Assembly: GCA_019308905.1 (NCBI GenBank)
Contig: JAFDHF010000066.1
Coordinates: forward strand, 1 to 51,256
Source of the DNA: Deltaproteobacteria bacterium
GTDB lineage: Bacteria > Desulfobacterota > BSN033 > WVXP01
Direction: 5' to 3'
DNA length: 51,256 nt
In this document: positions 8,826 to 17,214 of the stretch, in pieces
Position numbering within the stretch: the stretch's first letter is position 1
Layout: each line of letters starts with the position of its first letter
Notes under the pieces: model-generated
Database searches by the model: none
The model's input: the letters and a program-made list of their open reading frames with translations, nothing else
What the model was told of the DNA's origin: nothing
Program-made: the position numbers and the translations under genes

Positions 8826-9806
8826 TCAGGAAGGAGGAGATATGAGGTGGCAGGCCACATAGTGCTCGCCGCCCACGTCGACCAGTTCAGGCACCTCGGC
8901 AGAGCAGACGTCTTCCCTCACAGGACATCGGGTGTGGAAGCGGCAGCCCGGCGGGGGCGAGACCGGCGAGGGGACGTCTCCTGTCAGTATGATCCTTTTC
9001 TTCTTTTTGTCCGGGTCAGGTTCGGGCACGGCCGAAAGCAGAGCCTGGGTATAGGGGTGTTTGGGATTTCCGTAGAGCTCCGTGTCCTGTGCAGACTCCA
9101 CGATCGTTCCCAGATACATCACCGCGATCCTGTTGCAGATATGTTCGACGACCGCCAGATCGTGGGCTATGATGATGTAGGAGAGGCCGAATTCTTCCTG
9201 GATGTCTTCCAGGAGATTGATGATCTGGGCCTGGATCGAGACATCGAGGGCCGAGACGGGTTCGTCCCCGATGATGAGCTTCGGGTTCAGGGCGAGGGCC
9301 CGGGCGATCCCGATTCTCTGCCGCTGGCCCCCGCTGAATTCATGGGGATACCGCCAGGCATGCTCCGGCTGGAGTCCGACCTTTTCCAGGAGAAAGGCGA
9401 TCCTCTCGGTCTTTTCGGCCTTGGTCGAGGTGATGTCGAAGACGTCGAGGGGTTCCCCGATCGTCTGTCCCACACTCCTCCTGGGATCGAGGGAGGCATA
9501 GGGATCCTGGAAGACGATCTGCATGTCCCGCCGCAGGTGTCGGAGTTCCTCCCTCGACAGGCTTCTCACATCCCTGCCCTCGAAGAGGATCCTTCCCTCG
9601 GTGGGTTCGATGAGCCTGAGGATCGCCCGTGCCGTGGTCGACTTGCCGCAGCCGCTCTCCCCCACGAGGCCCAGGCTCTCGCCCCTGTTCAGAAAGAAGC
9701 TCACCCCGTCCACGGCCCGCACGTATGCACGGGTCTTCTGAAAGATCCCTCCCCTTATTGGGAAGTACTGCTTCAGGTTCTCAACCTCCAGGAGCCGTTC
9801 GGTCAT
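8826..9806 (-). CDS. Peptide ABC transporter ATP-binding protein, DppF/OppF type
   Basis: A 326-residue ATPase. Walker A is GESGCGKST, the ABC signature is FSGGQRQR and Walker B is [12 protein letters not shown]. The oligopeptide-family C-terminal domain has the [15 protein letters not shown] cysteine cluster. The start at 9806 ([17 protein letters not shown]) fits family N-termini; the open frame extends further upstream but without homology. It is second in a two-gene ATPase operon on the strand opposite to the binding protein and permeases. DppD and DppF together form the nucleotide-binding dimer, and these two most likely power the adjacent permeases although they are transcribed separately. 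Confidence 0.93.
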   Translation of the reverse strand: MTERLLEVENLKQYFPIRGGIFQKTRAYVRAVDGVSFFLNRGESLGLVGESGCGKSTTARAILRLIEPTEGRILFEGRDVRSLSREELRHLRRDMQIVFQDPYASLDPRRSVGQTIGEPLDVFDITSTKAEKTERIAFLLEKVGLQPEHAWRYPHEFSGGQRQRIGIARALALNPKLIIGDEPVSALDVSIQAQIINLLEDIQEEFGLSYIIIAHDLAVVEHICNRIAVMYLGTIVESAQDTELYGNPKHPYTQALLSAVPEPDPDKKKKRIILTGDVPSPVSPPPGCRFHTRCPVREDVCSAEVPELVDVGGEHYVACHLISPPS

Positions 9807-9816
9807 CTCCTCGTCT

Positions 9817-10797
9817 CTACGTTCCTTCGTGAGTGAGCCAGCACCGGCAGAGATGGCCTTCCTCGGTCTCTTCCAGGTCAGGCTCCTCTTTTGTACAGAT
9901 CTCCATGACGTGGCGGCACCGTGTGGAGAACCTGCATCCTGGAGGAAGGTCGTACAGGGAAGGGACGACCCCTGGGATCTCCTCCAGGCGGATTCTCCCG
10001 CGCCGGAGTTTGTCTCCCAACCGGGGAATCGATCGGAGCAGCCCCTGCGTATAGGGATGGAGAGGGGTCTTGAAGATGGTCCGGGTCGGGGCTTCCTCGA
10101 CGATCTTGCCGGCATACATGACGATCACCCGTTTGACCGTCTCGGCGATGATTCCCAGGTCGTGGGTGATCAGGATGATCGCCATCCCCATCTCTTCCTT
10201 GAGGTGGAGCATGAGATCGATGATCTGGGCCTGAATCGTGACGTCCAGGGCTGTTGTGGGTTCGTCTGCAATCAGGATCTCGGGGTTGCAGGCAAGGGCC
10301 ATGGCGATCATCACCCGCTGCCGCATCCCTCCGCTCAACTCATGGGGGTACTGGCTCACGCATTTCTTCAGCATCTCGATGCTCTTCTCGAGAGCCTCGT
10401 GCCGGTTGATCCTCTGGTGGAGACGGAATGCCTCGGCGATCTGGTCCCCCACGGTGAAGACCGGGTTGAGAGAGGTCATAGGCTCCTGAAAGATCATGGA
10501 AATCCGGTTGCCCCGGATGTCCCTCATGTGTTCGTAAGGGAGTTCGAGCAGATTGGCCTCTCTGAAGTAGATCTCCCCCTCCACTATCCTGCCGGGAGGA
10601 TCGGGAACGAGGCGGAGTATGGAGAGGGCGGAAACGCTCTTGCCGCAGCCCGATTCCCCCACGATGCCCAGGGGTTCTCCCGGACTCAGCCGGTAGCTGA
10701 TGCCGTCCACAGCCCTGGCCACGCCTTCGTAAGTGTAAAAAAAGGTTTTCAGGTCCTTGATGGAGAGTATGGTATCGCCCACACCAGGCCCTCTCAT
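9817..10797 (-). CDS. Peptide ABC transporter ATP-binding protein, DppD/OppD type
   Basis: A 326-residue ATPase. Walker A is GESGCGKSV, the signature is [15 protein letters not shown] and Walker B is [12 protein letters not shown]. The C-terminal cysteine motif is [15 protein letters not shown]. The chosen ATG at 10797 ([16 protein letters not shown]) gives a normal N-terminus, but no good ribosome binding site precedes it, so the start is uncertain. The stop (TAG) lies 10 nt from the DppF start. The order D-F matches other peptide systems; only the opposite orientation relative to the permeases is unusual. Confidence 0.92.
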   Translation of the reverse strand: MRGPGVGDTILSIKDLKTFFYTYEGVARAVDGISYRLSPGEPLGIVGESGCGKSVSALSILRLVPDPPGRIVEGEIYFREANLLELPYEHMRDIRGNRISMIFQEPMTSLNPVFTVGDQIAEAFRLHQRINRHEALEKSIEMLKKCVSQYPHELSGGMRQRVMIAMALACNPEILIADEPTTALDVTIQAQIIDLMLHLKEEMGMAIILITHDLGIIAETVKRVIVMYAGKIVEEAPTRTIFKTPLHPYTQGLLRSIPRLGDKLRRGRIRLEEIPGVVPSLYDLPPGCRFSTRCRHVMEICTKEEPDLEETEEGHLCRCWLTHEGT

Positions 10798-11107
10798 GTG
10801 GAACAAGGGGAGGTTGCTGCGGATCCTCTCCTTATGTAGCACATCCAACAGGCATGGGTCAAACCCAGGGGAGTCCCCCGCTTTGGAAAAGACCCCTGCC
10901 CCTTCCCTCCCTCCCGGTGAAGGCTTCGAGGTCGGCGGAGAGGTCTCACGCTCCTCCGGGCGGTTGCAGGAAGCCCTGAGAGCGAGTAGACTTGGGGTAT
11001 ATACCCTGCGCCTCTGGTCGATCAGAGGATTCCCGACCTCCGGGTGAGGAGGGGAGGAGGGAAGGGTCTGGTCTTTTCGGTTTTTTCTTCCGCAGGGCTT
11101 TGAATCG
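10798..11107. other. Divergent intergenic region with palindromes
   Basis: No gene is evident. It separates the minus-strand ATPase operon from a plus-strand hypothetical gene and so should carry both promoters. A perfect 12-bp palindrome GGGTATATACCC (10995-11006) is followed by a 6-bp hairpin CCTCTG/CAGAGG (11011-11028). Either could be an operator. I could not define convincing -35/-10 pairs. Confidence 0.4.
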
Positions 11108-11557
11108 ATGAAAGAGGCTCTTGGCAAGACCATAGACAGGATCCGGTCTCTCTGCCTCTTTGTCAGGCAGGAGAGCCCGCATCTGATCTATCGTCTTGAA
11201 CCGGCCGATAAGATCGAACCGGGCGATCCAGGGTTCTACTCCCTACTGGCGAAGATCTACCGGGCCCTCGGAATCGACCGGGAGGTAAAAGATTCCGAGA
11301 TCGTCGACCTCTGGCCTCTCGACCTCTGGGAGTACAACCAGAAAGAGTACGACTATTTCACCAGGCACCCCGAGGAGTTCAGCGGCTTCAGCGAATGCGG
11401 GGTCGCCCGGATCCTCTCCCACATAGCCCTGACCCTGGATCTGGGAGGACCGGCCTATCTCTTTGTCATGTATAACATGGAGACCGGCAGGGTCGATCTG
11501 AGAAGTGAGATCCCCAGGGAAGACTACGAGTCCCTCCTGGAGGAACTGCCCTTTTGA
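11108..11557 (+). CDS. Hypothetical protein, 149 residues
   Basis: I do not recognise this protein. It is acidic and soluble-looking, with no signal peptide or membrane segment. It has a conserved-looking centre (DLWPLDLWEYNQKEYDYFTRHPEEFSGFSECG) and a hydrophobic stretch ILSHIALTLDLGGPAYLFVMYNMETG. Codon use matches its neighbours and the frame is open throughout, so it is probably real. It ends 29 nt from the convergent stop of ftcD. A stem TCGGCC/GGCCGA (11561-11582) in the gap could act as a bidirectional terminator. The ribosome binding site is weak. Confidence 0.65.
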   Translation: MKEALGKTIDRIRSLCLFVRQESPHLIYRLEPADKIEPGDPGFYSLLAKIYRALGIDREVKDSEIVDLWPLDLWEYNQKEYDYFTRHPEEFSGFSECGVARILSHIALTLDLGGPAYLFVMYNMETGRVDLRSEIPREDYESLLEELPF

Positions 11558-11585
11558 GGATCGGCCCGGGACAAGAGGCCGAGGG

Positions 11586-12476
11586 TCACTCGATGAGGGA
11601 GTTCTCTATTATCTGTTCCATGGAGAAATCGTGGAGCTGGAGGTAGTGCCTGAGAACCTCCTCCAGGGCGCCCAGAGGAACAGGGCCGACCAGCTCGCAC
11701 CCGGCTACAGCCACGCCGTAACGGGCAGCCTCTGACCGGATGGTCTCCAGAACCCGGGGGATGGGCGTCTTTGAGTAGTCGGTCAGGTTCATAGACACCT
11801 GGACCATTCCCCGGTCTTCGAGGACGAGACCCATGGCACGGACAAAGCGGTATCCCCCCTTGGCAAAACGCACTGCATCGGCGATCCGTTTTGCCACAGA
11901 GACGTCCGTGGTGTGAAGGTTCACGTTGAAGGCGATCAGGGGGAAGCGTGAGCCGGTTACGGTGGCCCCTGATTTCGGGTTGAAGACCGCAGCCCCCTCG
12001 TCCGGCTTCCAGTCGGGGTCTTTGAGTTTCTCGGCAAGCCCCTCGTACTGTCCCCTGCGGATCTCCACCAGGCTCTTTCTCTCGGGGCGGGTGGCGGCAT
12101 CCTCGTAATAGTAAACCGGCACGCCGAGTCCTGCGAGGAATCGCCCGAACTGCCGCGCAATCTCAACCGACTCTTCCCTCTCGATTCCCCGGACAGGGAC
12201 GAAGGGGACCACGTCTACGGCTCCCATCCTCGGATGAGACCCGTGGTGCAGCCGCATGTCGATCAATTCCAGGGCGGTCTGGGCCATGGATTTGGTCGCC
12301 TCGAGTACCGTTCCGGGTTCGCCTATGTAGGTCAACACCGATCGGTTATGGTCCGGATCCGAGGAGAGGTCGAGGATCTTGACCCCTTTGAACCGTCTGA
12401 CCTGCTCGACGATCTGTTCGACGACTTCTGTCTTCCTCCCCTCGCTCACATTGGGCACGCACATGAGGACTCTCAT
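11586..12476 (-). CDS. ftcD: Glutamate formimidoyltransferase
   Basis: A 296-residue protein matching the formiminotransferase domain of FTCD. It transfers a formimino group between formimidoyl-glutamate and tetrahydrofolate in histidine (or purine) breakdown. Recognisable motifs are CVPNVSEGR at the N-terminus, the LDLSSDPDHNRSVLTY segment, HPRMGAVDVVPFVP and FNVNLHTTDVSVAKRIA. The start at 12476 is preferred over an ATG nine codons upstream because GGAGGG sits at good spacing. The cyclodeaminase gene lies 23 nt upstream, so the two steps that are fused in mammals are separate adjacent genes here. No histidine ammonia-lyase or urocanase is in the window. Confidence 0.93.
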   Translation of the reverse strand: MRVLMCVPNVSEGRKTEVVEQIVEQVRRFKGVKILDLSSDPDHNRSVLTYIGEPGTVLEATKSMAQTALELIDMRLHHGSHPRMGAVDVVPFVPVRGIEREESVEIARQFGRFLAGLGVPVYYYEDAATRPERKSLVEIRRGQYEGLAEKLKDPDWKPDEGAAVFNPKSGATVTGSRFPLIAFNVNLHTTDVSVAKRIADAVRFAKGGYRFVRAMGLVLEDRGMVQVSMNLTDYSKTPIPRVLETIRSEAARYGVAVAGCELVGPVPLGALEEVLRHYLQLHDFSMEQIIENSLIE

Positions 12477-12499
12477 TCCATCCCTCCACTCCGGAGCCG

Positions 12500-13123
12500 T
12501 CATCCTTTCCCTTCTTGGGTCCAATGGGTTGTAGTTGCGTATCTCCGCAACTCCCTGGCGGCTTCCCCCAGAGCCGCGGCAGTCCGCTCGTCTTTGATAG
12601 ATGAGAGATTGATCTCCACGTTGGCCAGGCATCCAAGCAGGCCTGCCCGGGCAAGGTGCCCGGCGCACTCGAGGTCCGAGGCAGCATTTGGGTTGCAACG
12701 CCCTTCGAGACGTCGGCAAAGCTCGAGGACCCGTCTGCAGGCCTCTCCGTTTTCGAGGGGTATCCGGGTTGCATGGATCAGGGCACGCCTGATCGCGGCC
12801 TTGCGGGAACCCCTCTCTTGTTCCGTCCCTGCGGGAAGTCTGCGGCTCGCCTGCACCGCCTCGAAGGCCTCCGAGTCCCGCCGGCCTCCGGCAAAGAGGT
12901 CTGCGGCTAGCGTCCTCGCCTCCCTGTCTATGGCCCTGTAGTAGGCCTCCTCTTCGGTTCCCCTGCCCCCCATGGAGAGACGGGCCACCATGCCGGCCAG
13001 TCCCGCCGCCATGGCGCCTGCCACCGCAGAGGCAGTCCCGCCGCCCGTGGCATCGTCTCCGGGATCCAGAATCCTCAGGAAGGCCTGGATATTCTCCTTC
13101 TGGTCTCCTCTGCCCTCGAACAC
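12500..13123 (-). CDS. fchA: Formimidoyltetrahydrofolate cyclodeaminase family protein
   Basis: About 207 residues, all-helical FTCD_C/FchA family. It converts 5-formimidoyl-THF to 5,10-methenyl-THF plus ammonia. The family signature is ATGGGTASAVAGAMAAGLAGMVARLS (about 26-51), corresponding to the usual TPGGGS..A..GA motif; the first Pro-Gly is altered to Ala-Thr. The GTG start at 13123 gives a family-typical N-terminus and has AGGAGG about 13 nt upstream. An ATG at 13216 would add 31 residues of atypical basic sequence. It is first in the fchA-ftcD pair and would feed C1 units into folate metabolism. Confidence 0.85.
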   Translation of the reverse strand: MFEGRGDQKENIQAFLRILDPGDDATGGGTASAVAGAMAAGLAGMVARLSMGGRGTEEEAYYRAIDREARTLAADLFAGGRRDSEAFEAVQASRRLPAGTEQERGSRKAAIRRALIHATRIPLENGEACRRVLELCRRLEGRCNPNAASDLECAGHLARAGLLGCLANVEINLSSIKDERTAAALGEAARELRRYATTTHWTQEGKG

Positions 13124-13265
13124 GGTCCCCTGTCTTCCTCCTGGGGGTCGAATCGGTCTTCCCTGCGCCCGTCCCTTTGAACCCTGCAGCTTTTTCAACC
13201 CCACCCTTCCCGGCACGACTCGAAAAATAGCAGAACCGAAACCGGGGAGTCAAGGCCCGGCCTTG

Positions 13266-13301
13266 TTGACAAAAGGGCGGTCACTGATTACCTTTGGGTA
13301 A
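13266..13301 (+). promoter_or_regulatory. Possible rpoH promoter element and start-codon hairpin
   Basis: TTGACA (13266-13271) is 36 nt from the rpoH start; the -10 at 17-bp spacing (TACCTT) is poor. TTACC-TTTG-GGTAA (13288-13301) can form a 5-bp hairpin ending 6 nt before the ATG, covering the only purine-rich stretch available as a ribosome binding site. A thermosensor role is speculative. Confidence 0.3.
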
Positions 13302-13307
13302 GATTCC

Positions 13308-14264
13308 ATGAAAGCCGAGGGGTTGACGACTATCGAGAAACCAGAATCCTTCGATGAGACCGACAGGGAAAGCCTCCGCGAGATCCACCCTCCGGCTCGT
13401 TTCGACCCACTCCAGCGGTACCTTGCAGAGGTGAGGAGTTATCCTATCCTCGATGCAGAGGAGGAGAAGGCTCTGGCCATCCGGTACCGGGAAAAGGGGG
13501 ATATCGAGGCCGCTTACAAACTGGTCGTTTCCAACCTGAGACTCGTGGTGAAAATCGCCCTGGAGTACTACAACAGCTGGATGGCGAGTCTTCTCGATCT
13601 GATCCAGGAGGGCAACATCGGCCTCATGCTGGCGGTCAAGAAGTTCGACCCTTACCGGGGCGTGCGCCTGCCCCACTACGCCTCCTTCTGGATAAGGGCG
13701 TATATCCTTCGCTTCATCATGGAGAATTGGCGGCTCGTGAAGGTCGGAACGACCCAGGCCCAGAGAAAGCTCTTCTTCAACCTGCGCAAAGAAAAGGAGA
13801 GGCTCGAGGCCCTGGGATACACTCCGGGTCCTAAGCTGCTGGCCAGGAATCTGGATGTGAAGGAGTCCGAGGTCATAGACATGGACCAGAGACTGGGCAG
13901 CCGGGAGATATCCCTGGATGCGCCTGTTGAGCAGGATTCCGGGACCAGTTTCGGCGATCTTCTCCCCGCCGAGGAGGTCTACCTGGACGAGAGGATGGCC
14001 AACGAGGAACTGAGGACTCTCTTCAACGAGAAGATAGAGGCTTTCCGCAAGACCCTGAAGGGGAGGGATCTCGATATCTTCGAAAACCGCATCCTGGCAT
14101 CCATCCCGGCCACCCTCCACGAGATGGGCAACAAGTACGGAATCTCACACGAACGGGTCCGGCAGATCGAAAAGAACATTATCAAGCGGTTCAAGGCCTT
14201 TGTTGCCAAGGAGATCCCGGATCTAGCGGAAGACCGGGACTCTCTGAACCTGAGTCTTCCGTGA
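13308..14264 (+). CDS. rpoH: RNA polymerase sigma factor, RpoH (sigma-32) type
   Basis: A 318-residue sigma70-family factor that lacks region 1.1. Region 1.2 is LQRYLAEVRSYPILDAEEE. Region 2 runs through NLRLVVKIALEYYN and DLIQEGNIGLMLAVKKFDPYRGVRLPHYASFWIRAYILRFIMENW; the DLIQEGNIGLM core-binding motif and the aromatic -10-reading residues are intact. Region 4 carries the helix-turn-helix (LHEMGNKYGISHERVRQIEK). The TTQAQRKLFFNLRK segment resembles the RpoH box (QRKLFFNLR), which strongly favours RpoH over other alternative factors. A small heat shock protein gene follows 120 nt downstream, consistent with heat-shock control. Confidence 0.92.
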   Translation: MKAEGLTTIEKPESFDETDRESLREIHPPARFDPLQRYLAEVRSYPILDAEEEKALAIRYREKGDIEAAYKLVVSNLRLVVKIALEYYNSWMASLLDLIQEGNIGLMLAVKKFDPYRGVRLPHYASFWIRAYILRFIMENWRLVKVGTTQAQRKLFFNLRKEKERLEALGYTPGPKLLARNLDVKESEVIDMDQRLGSREISLDAPVEQDSGTSFGDLLPAEEVYLDERMANEELRTLFNEKIEAFRKTLKGRDLDIFENRILASIPATLHEMGNKYGISHERVRQIEKNIIKRFKAFVAKEIPDLAEDRDSLNLSLP

Positions 14265-14383
14265 ATTTGAAGGCCCGGGCGTTGAAAAACCGGGTTCTCC
14301 CCTTGAAATGGTGGAAATCGTGCTTACCTCCAGAGTGGAAGGACGGACAAAGAAGATCAGGAAAAACCATAAAGAAAGGGGAG

Positions 14384-14818
14384 ATGACCATGTTGCCAAT
14401 ACTCTGGGATCCATTTACAACGATCTCTCTTGTCGAGGACGAAGTGGATGACCTTTTCGATGAACTCAGCCCCATTCCGTCGGCGTGTGTCTGGAGCCCG
14501 CCGGTCCGCGTCTCTGAAGATGACAAGAGGTTCACGGTGAGGGCCGAACTCCCGGGAATCGATCCGAAGGACATCCAACTCTCCATCGAAGACCATCACA
14601 TGACACTGAAGGGGGAGAAGAAGTCCGAGAAGAGCGGAAAAGGGAGAAACGACCTCTGGACCGAGTGCTTTTACGGCTCCTTTTCCAGGACGTTCCGCCT
14701 TCCCGAGACGGTTGAAACAAAGAAGATCAAGGCCAGGCTCAAGAACGGGGTTCTGGAGATCTCCTTGCCCAAGAGAGCCGAGGCCAAACCGAAGAAGATT
14801 TCAGTCGAGATGAACTGA
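14384..14818 (+). CDS. Small heat shock protein, Hsp20/alpha-crystallin family
   Basis: A 144-residue ATP-independent holdase. The alpha-crystallin domain spans about 38-144: VRVSEDDKRFTVRAELPGIDPKDIQLSIEDHHMTLKGEK, then FSRTFRLPETV and the A.LKNGVLEISLPK signature. The ATG at 14384 has AAAGGGGAG just upstream; a second ATG two codons later is possible. The open frame extends upstream to 14261 but that part is not family-like. A CTTGAAA at 14302-14308 resembles a sigma-32 -35 box, though I see no good -10 partner. Its place right after rpoH is the main support for heat-shock regulation. Confidence 0.93.
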   Translation: MTMLPILWDPFTTISLVEDEVDDLFDELSPIPSACVWSPPVRVSEDDKRFTVRAELPGIDPKDIQLSIEDHHMTLKGEKKSEKSGKGRNDLWTECFYGSFSRTFRLPETVETKKIKARLKNGVLEISLPKRAEAKPKKISVEMN

Positions 14819-14880
14819 GGGTTTGCGGGACAGGTCCTGCGGGACTTGTCCCGCGCCGCCCGTCCTGCCGGGAGTGAGCC

Positions 14881-15147
14881 ATGCCGATCTACGAGTACCA
14901 GTGTGAAGGAGGACATATCTTCGAGGTTCTTCAGGGTATCAACGATGCGGAGGTCCGTGAGTGCAAGTACTGTGGCAAGAGAGCCCACAGGGTGCTTTCT
15001 CCCGCCAATTTCGTCCTGAAAGGGCCCGGCTTCTACGTGAACGACTACAAGAAGAAGTCGGAGCCGGCCAGGGATTCATCCAGCCCGGAAAAACCAGAAC
15101 CCGAAAAGAAGGAGAAAGAGTCGAAAAGCAACATCAGGGACTCGTGA
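14881..15147 (+). CDS. FmdB-family zinc ribbon protein
   Basis: An 88-residue protein starting MPIYEYQCEGGH, the FmdB/CxxC_CXXC_SSSS signature, with a second knuckle CKYCGKRAHRV. In the usual form both halves have CxxC; here the first half is CEGGH, so the second cysteine is missing and the His may take its place. The C-terminal 40 residues are a charged Ser/Pro/Lys/Glu tail, probably disordered. FmdB proteins are described as putative regulators, but the molecular role is unclear. It sits 63 nt after the heat shock protein and may be in that transcription unit. Confidence 0.85.
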   Translation: MPIYEYQCEGGHIFEVLQGINDAEVRECKYCGKRAHRVLSPANFVLKGPGFYVNDYKKKSEPARDSSSPEKPEPEKKEKESKSNIRDS

Positions 15148-15258
15148 ACGGGTCTGTCCGGAGTTCCGGAGAGACGTTCGAGGAGGTCATACCGGCTTCC
15201 AATCCGTTGTCTTTTTGTCCCATTTGCATTTGCCGCCAGCCGGCGAAAGCAGAGATCC

Positions 15259-17019
15259 ATGAACAGATACCTGGACCTCGATACACTCAGGAGAGTCGAT
15301 CTTCCGCCGGGAAGAGAGGTCATTCATGAAGGGCTCGAAAGGGGCGGGGACATAGAGATCGGCCGGACCGCCTTCATGAAGACCTTCGGCGTCAGGTCAG
15401 AGGCCGAATACAAGAGGAGGATGATCTCCGAAAAGAGGGTCATGTTCCACGCACACATCGGCCTGAACTCCTGGGAGGCTACGGCGGAAGCCCTTAGGTT
15501 TCTCTATGGGGAGATGGAGAGGCGAGGCCTGAGAATCGACCGCTTCGGCCTCTGTCTTGACCGGGCCATGGGGCTCCCGCCGGATTTGAGGAGGAAGATG
15601 CCCAGGGAGACCGGGCCCAGGCTGGAGACCATGGACCAGTGGTACGAGGTGGGACAGGTCGCGCCCATACAGCCTCATGCCGGGGATTTCATGATCGGCT
15701 TTCCAAACTCCGTGGAGAGTACCGCTCTGGCCCTGAGTGCCGGAATCACGACCATCGGAAACCTCTCGCAGTTCTTCGCCCACGAGATTCCGGGCTGGAC
15801 AGACGACGTCTTTACCACCGTCGAGACGGCCAAGGCCCTGGCCATGATGGCCGCTCTCAAGGAGAGAGGGGCCATGGTCCACTCCTATCTCGATGACGGC
15901 TACGGGGCGCTTTTCGGCGACTATGCGACCACCGTGGGATGGGTCATGATGGAGCGGTATATCCTGGAAGATCTGATCGGCGCCAGCCTGGCCCCGTGCT
16001 TCGGCGGAATGACCTCCGACCCTCGGATGCGCTTTTCCTGGGTCCTGATTCTCAAGGAGATATTCGGGGACTCCCTGGTGGGAAGCATGTTCTACGGGGA
16101 TACCATCTCGTACACGGAGGACATGGATTTCAACCTGGGGGTTGTGGCCGGTTATACACTCTGGGACGTGCTCGCCCAGCTATACTGCCCGACAGGTCAC
16201 GCCGTAACGCCCATTCCCGTGACAGAGGCCGTTCGGGTTCCCAGTGCCCAGGAGATTCTCCAGGTCCAGGTTCTGGGCAGGAGGATGGAGGAGGCGGCTG
16301 GGGCGCTCATTGACAGAGTCGATTTTTCCGAGGAGGTTGCTTGCAAAGACCGCCTCGTCGAGGCCGGGAAGAGGGTTTTCCGGAGCGCCCTGGAGGGGCT
16401 CGAGGCCGCGGGAATCGATGTGGAAGATCCTGTTCGCATGCTCTACGTGTTGAAGAAGCTGGGCCCGGGTGAGTTCGAGGCCCGGTTCGGGGCGGGCGTG
16501 AAGGACGAATCCCATCTCCACCGCCGCAGGCCGATCATGACGGTCGACTACTACAAGGGGGTCCAGGAGAAATCACGGGCCTTGGAAGAAACGATCAACA
16601 GGGATCCCCTCCGATACAGAGGGCTGAGAGGTCGAAGAGCTGTCATAACCTCGACAGATATCCACGAGCATGCCCTGTTCATCCTGGAGAGGGGCCTCAA
16701 GGCTGCGGGCATGGAAGTCCTGAACATCGGGCCGGAGAAAAGCCCCGGACAGATCGCCGAAGCGCTTGCGGAGTGCGGTGCAGAGGTCCTGGCCGTCAGC
16801 ACCCACAACGGGATGGCCTATGAGTTCGCCGGGCTCCTGAGGGAGGAGTTCAGCAAGAGGTCCCTGAAGGTCCCCGTCTTCATGGGGGGGAGGCTGAATC
16901 AGACCGTGGAGGGAAGGGATCTGCCGGAAGACGTAGCCGGCCGGCTGGCCGACTACGGGATAGTCCCCTGCGAGGATGTGGCCATGCTCCTCGAAGAGCT
17001 GGCAAGACTCTTTTCGTGA
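15259..17019 (+). CDS. B12-dependent mutase-like protein: glutamate-mutase-E-like barrel fused to a cobalamin-binding domain
   Basis: A 586-residue protein of two parts. Residues about 60-400 look like the TIM-barrel catalytic subunit of a glutamate (methylaspartate) mutase-type enzyme, with segments such as GFPNSVESTALALSAGITTIGNLSQFF and SYLDDGYGALFGDYATTVGWVM. Residues about 455-586 form a B12-binding fold. The motif is D467-I-H469-E-H-A472: the usual DxHxxG with Gly replaced by Ala. It is followed by VLNIGP, EVLAVSTHNG and VPVFMGGRLN in the usual order. His469 would be the lower axial cobalt ligand. In classical glutamate mutase these are separate E and S subunits. The substrate is unknown. 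The 2-oxoacid oxidoreductase genes start 195 nt downstream. Confidence 0.7.
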   Translation: MNRYLDLDTLRRVDLPPGREVIHEGLERGGDIEIGRTAFMKTFGVRSEAEYKRRMISEKRVMFHAHIGLNSWEATAEALRFLYGEMERRGLRIDRFGLCLDRAMGLPPDLRRKMPRETGPRLETMDQWYEVGQVAPIQPHAGDFMIGFPNSVESTALALSAGITTIGNLSQFFAHEIPGWTDDVFTTVETAKALAMMAALKERGAMVHSYLDDGYGALFGDYATTVGWVMMERYILEDLIGASLAPCFGGMTSDPRMRFSWVLILKEIFGDSLVGSMFYGDTISYTEDMDFNLGVVAGYTLWDVLAQLYCPTGHAVTPIPVTEAVRVPSAQEILQVQVLGRRMEEAAGALIDRVDFSEEVACKDRLVEAGKRVFRSALEGLEAAGIDVEDPVRMLYVLKKLGPGEFEARFGAGVKDESHLHRRRPIMTVDYYKGVQEKSRALEETINRDPLRYRGLRGRRAVITSTDIHEHALFILERGLKAAGMEVLNIGPEKSPGQIAEALAECGAEVLAVSTHNGMAYEFAGLLREEFSKRSLKVPVFMGGRLNQTVEGRDLPEDVAGRLADYGIVPCEDVAMLLEELARLFS

Positions 17020-17214
17020 CTGGTGGGCCGCGTACAAGACCCGCGGCGGTATCCGGCCTGCGGGGAGCGGGAAGACAGGGACCCGCGAGTTGATTCCGGC
17101 CACGGGAATAAACGTCCGGCTGCAAAGCAGGGGCATTGATCCGAGGGGATGGATCAACCCGGATAGATTCGATAGGATAACAGCGGACCGGTGCCGAGCG
17201 GATGGTCTTGAGAA

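Noticed and set aside
14302-14308. CTTGAAA as a sigma-32 -35 box before the small heat shock gene
   Set aside because: No acceptable CCCCAT-type -10 is found at 13-15 bp, so it is not listed as a promoter.
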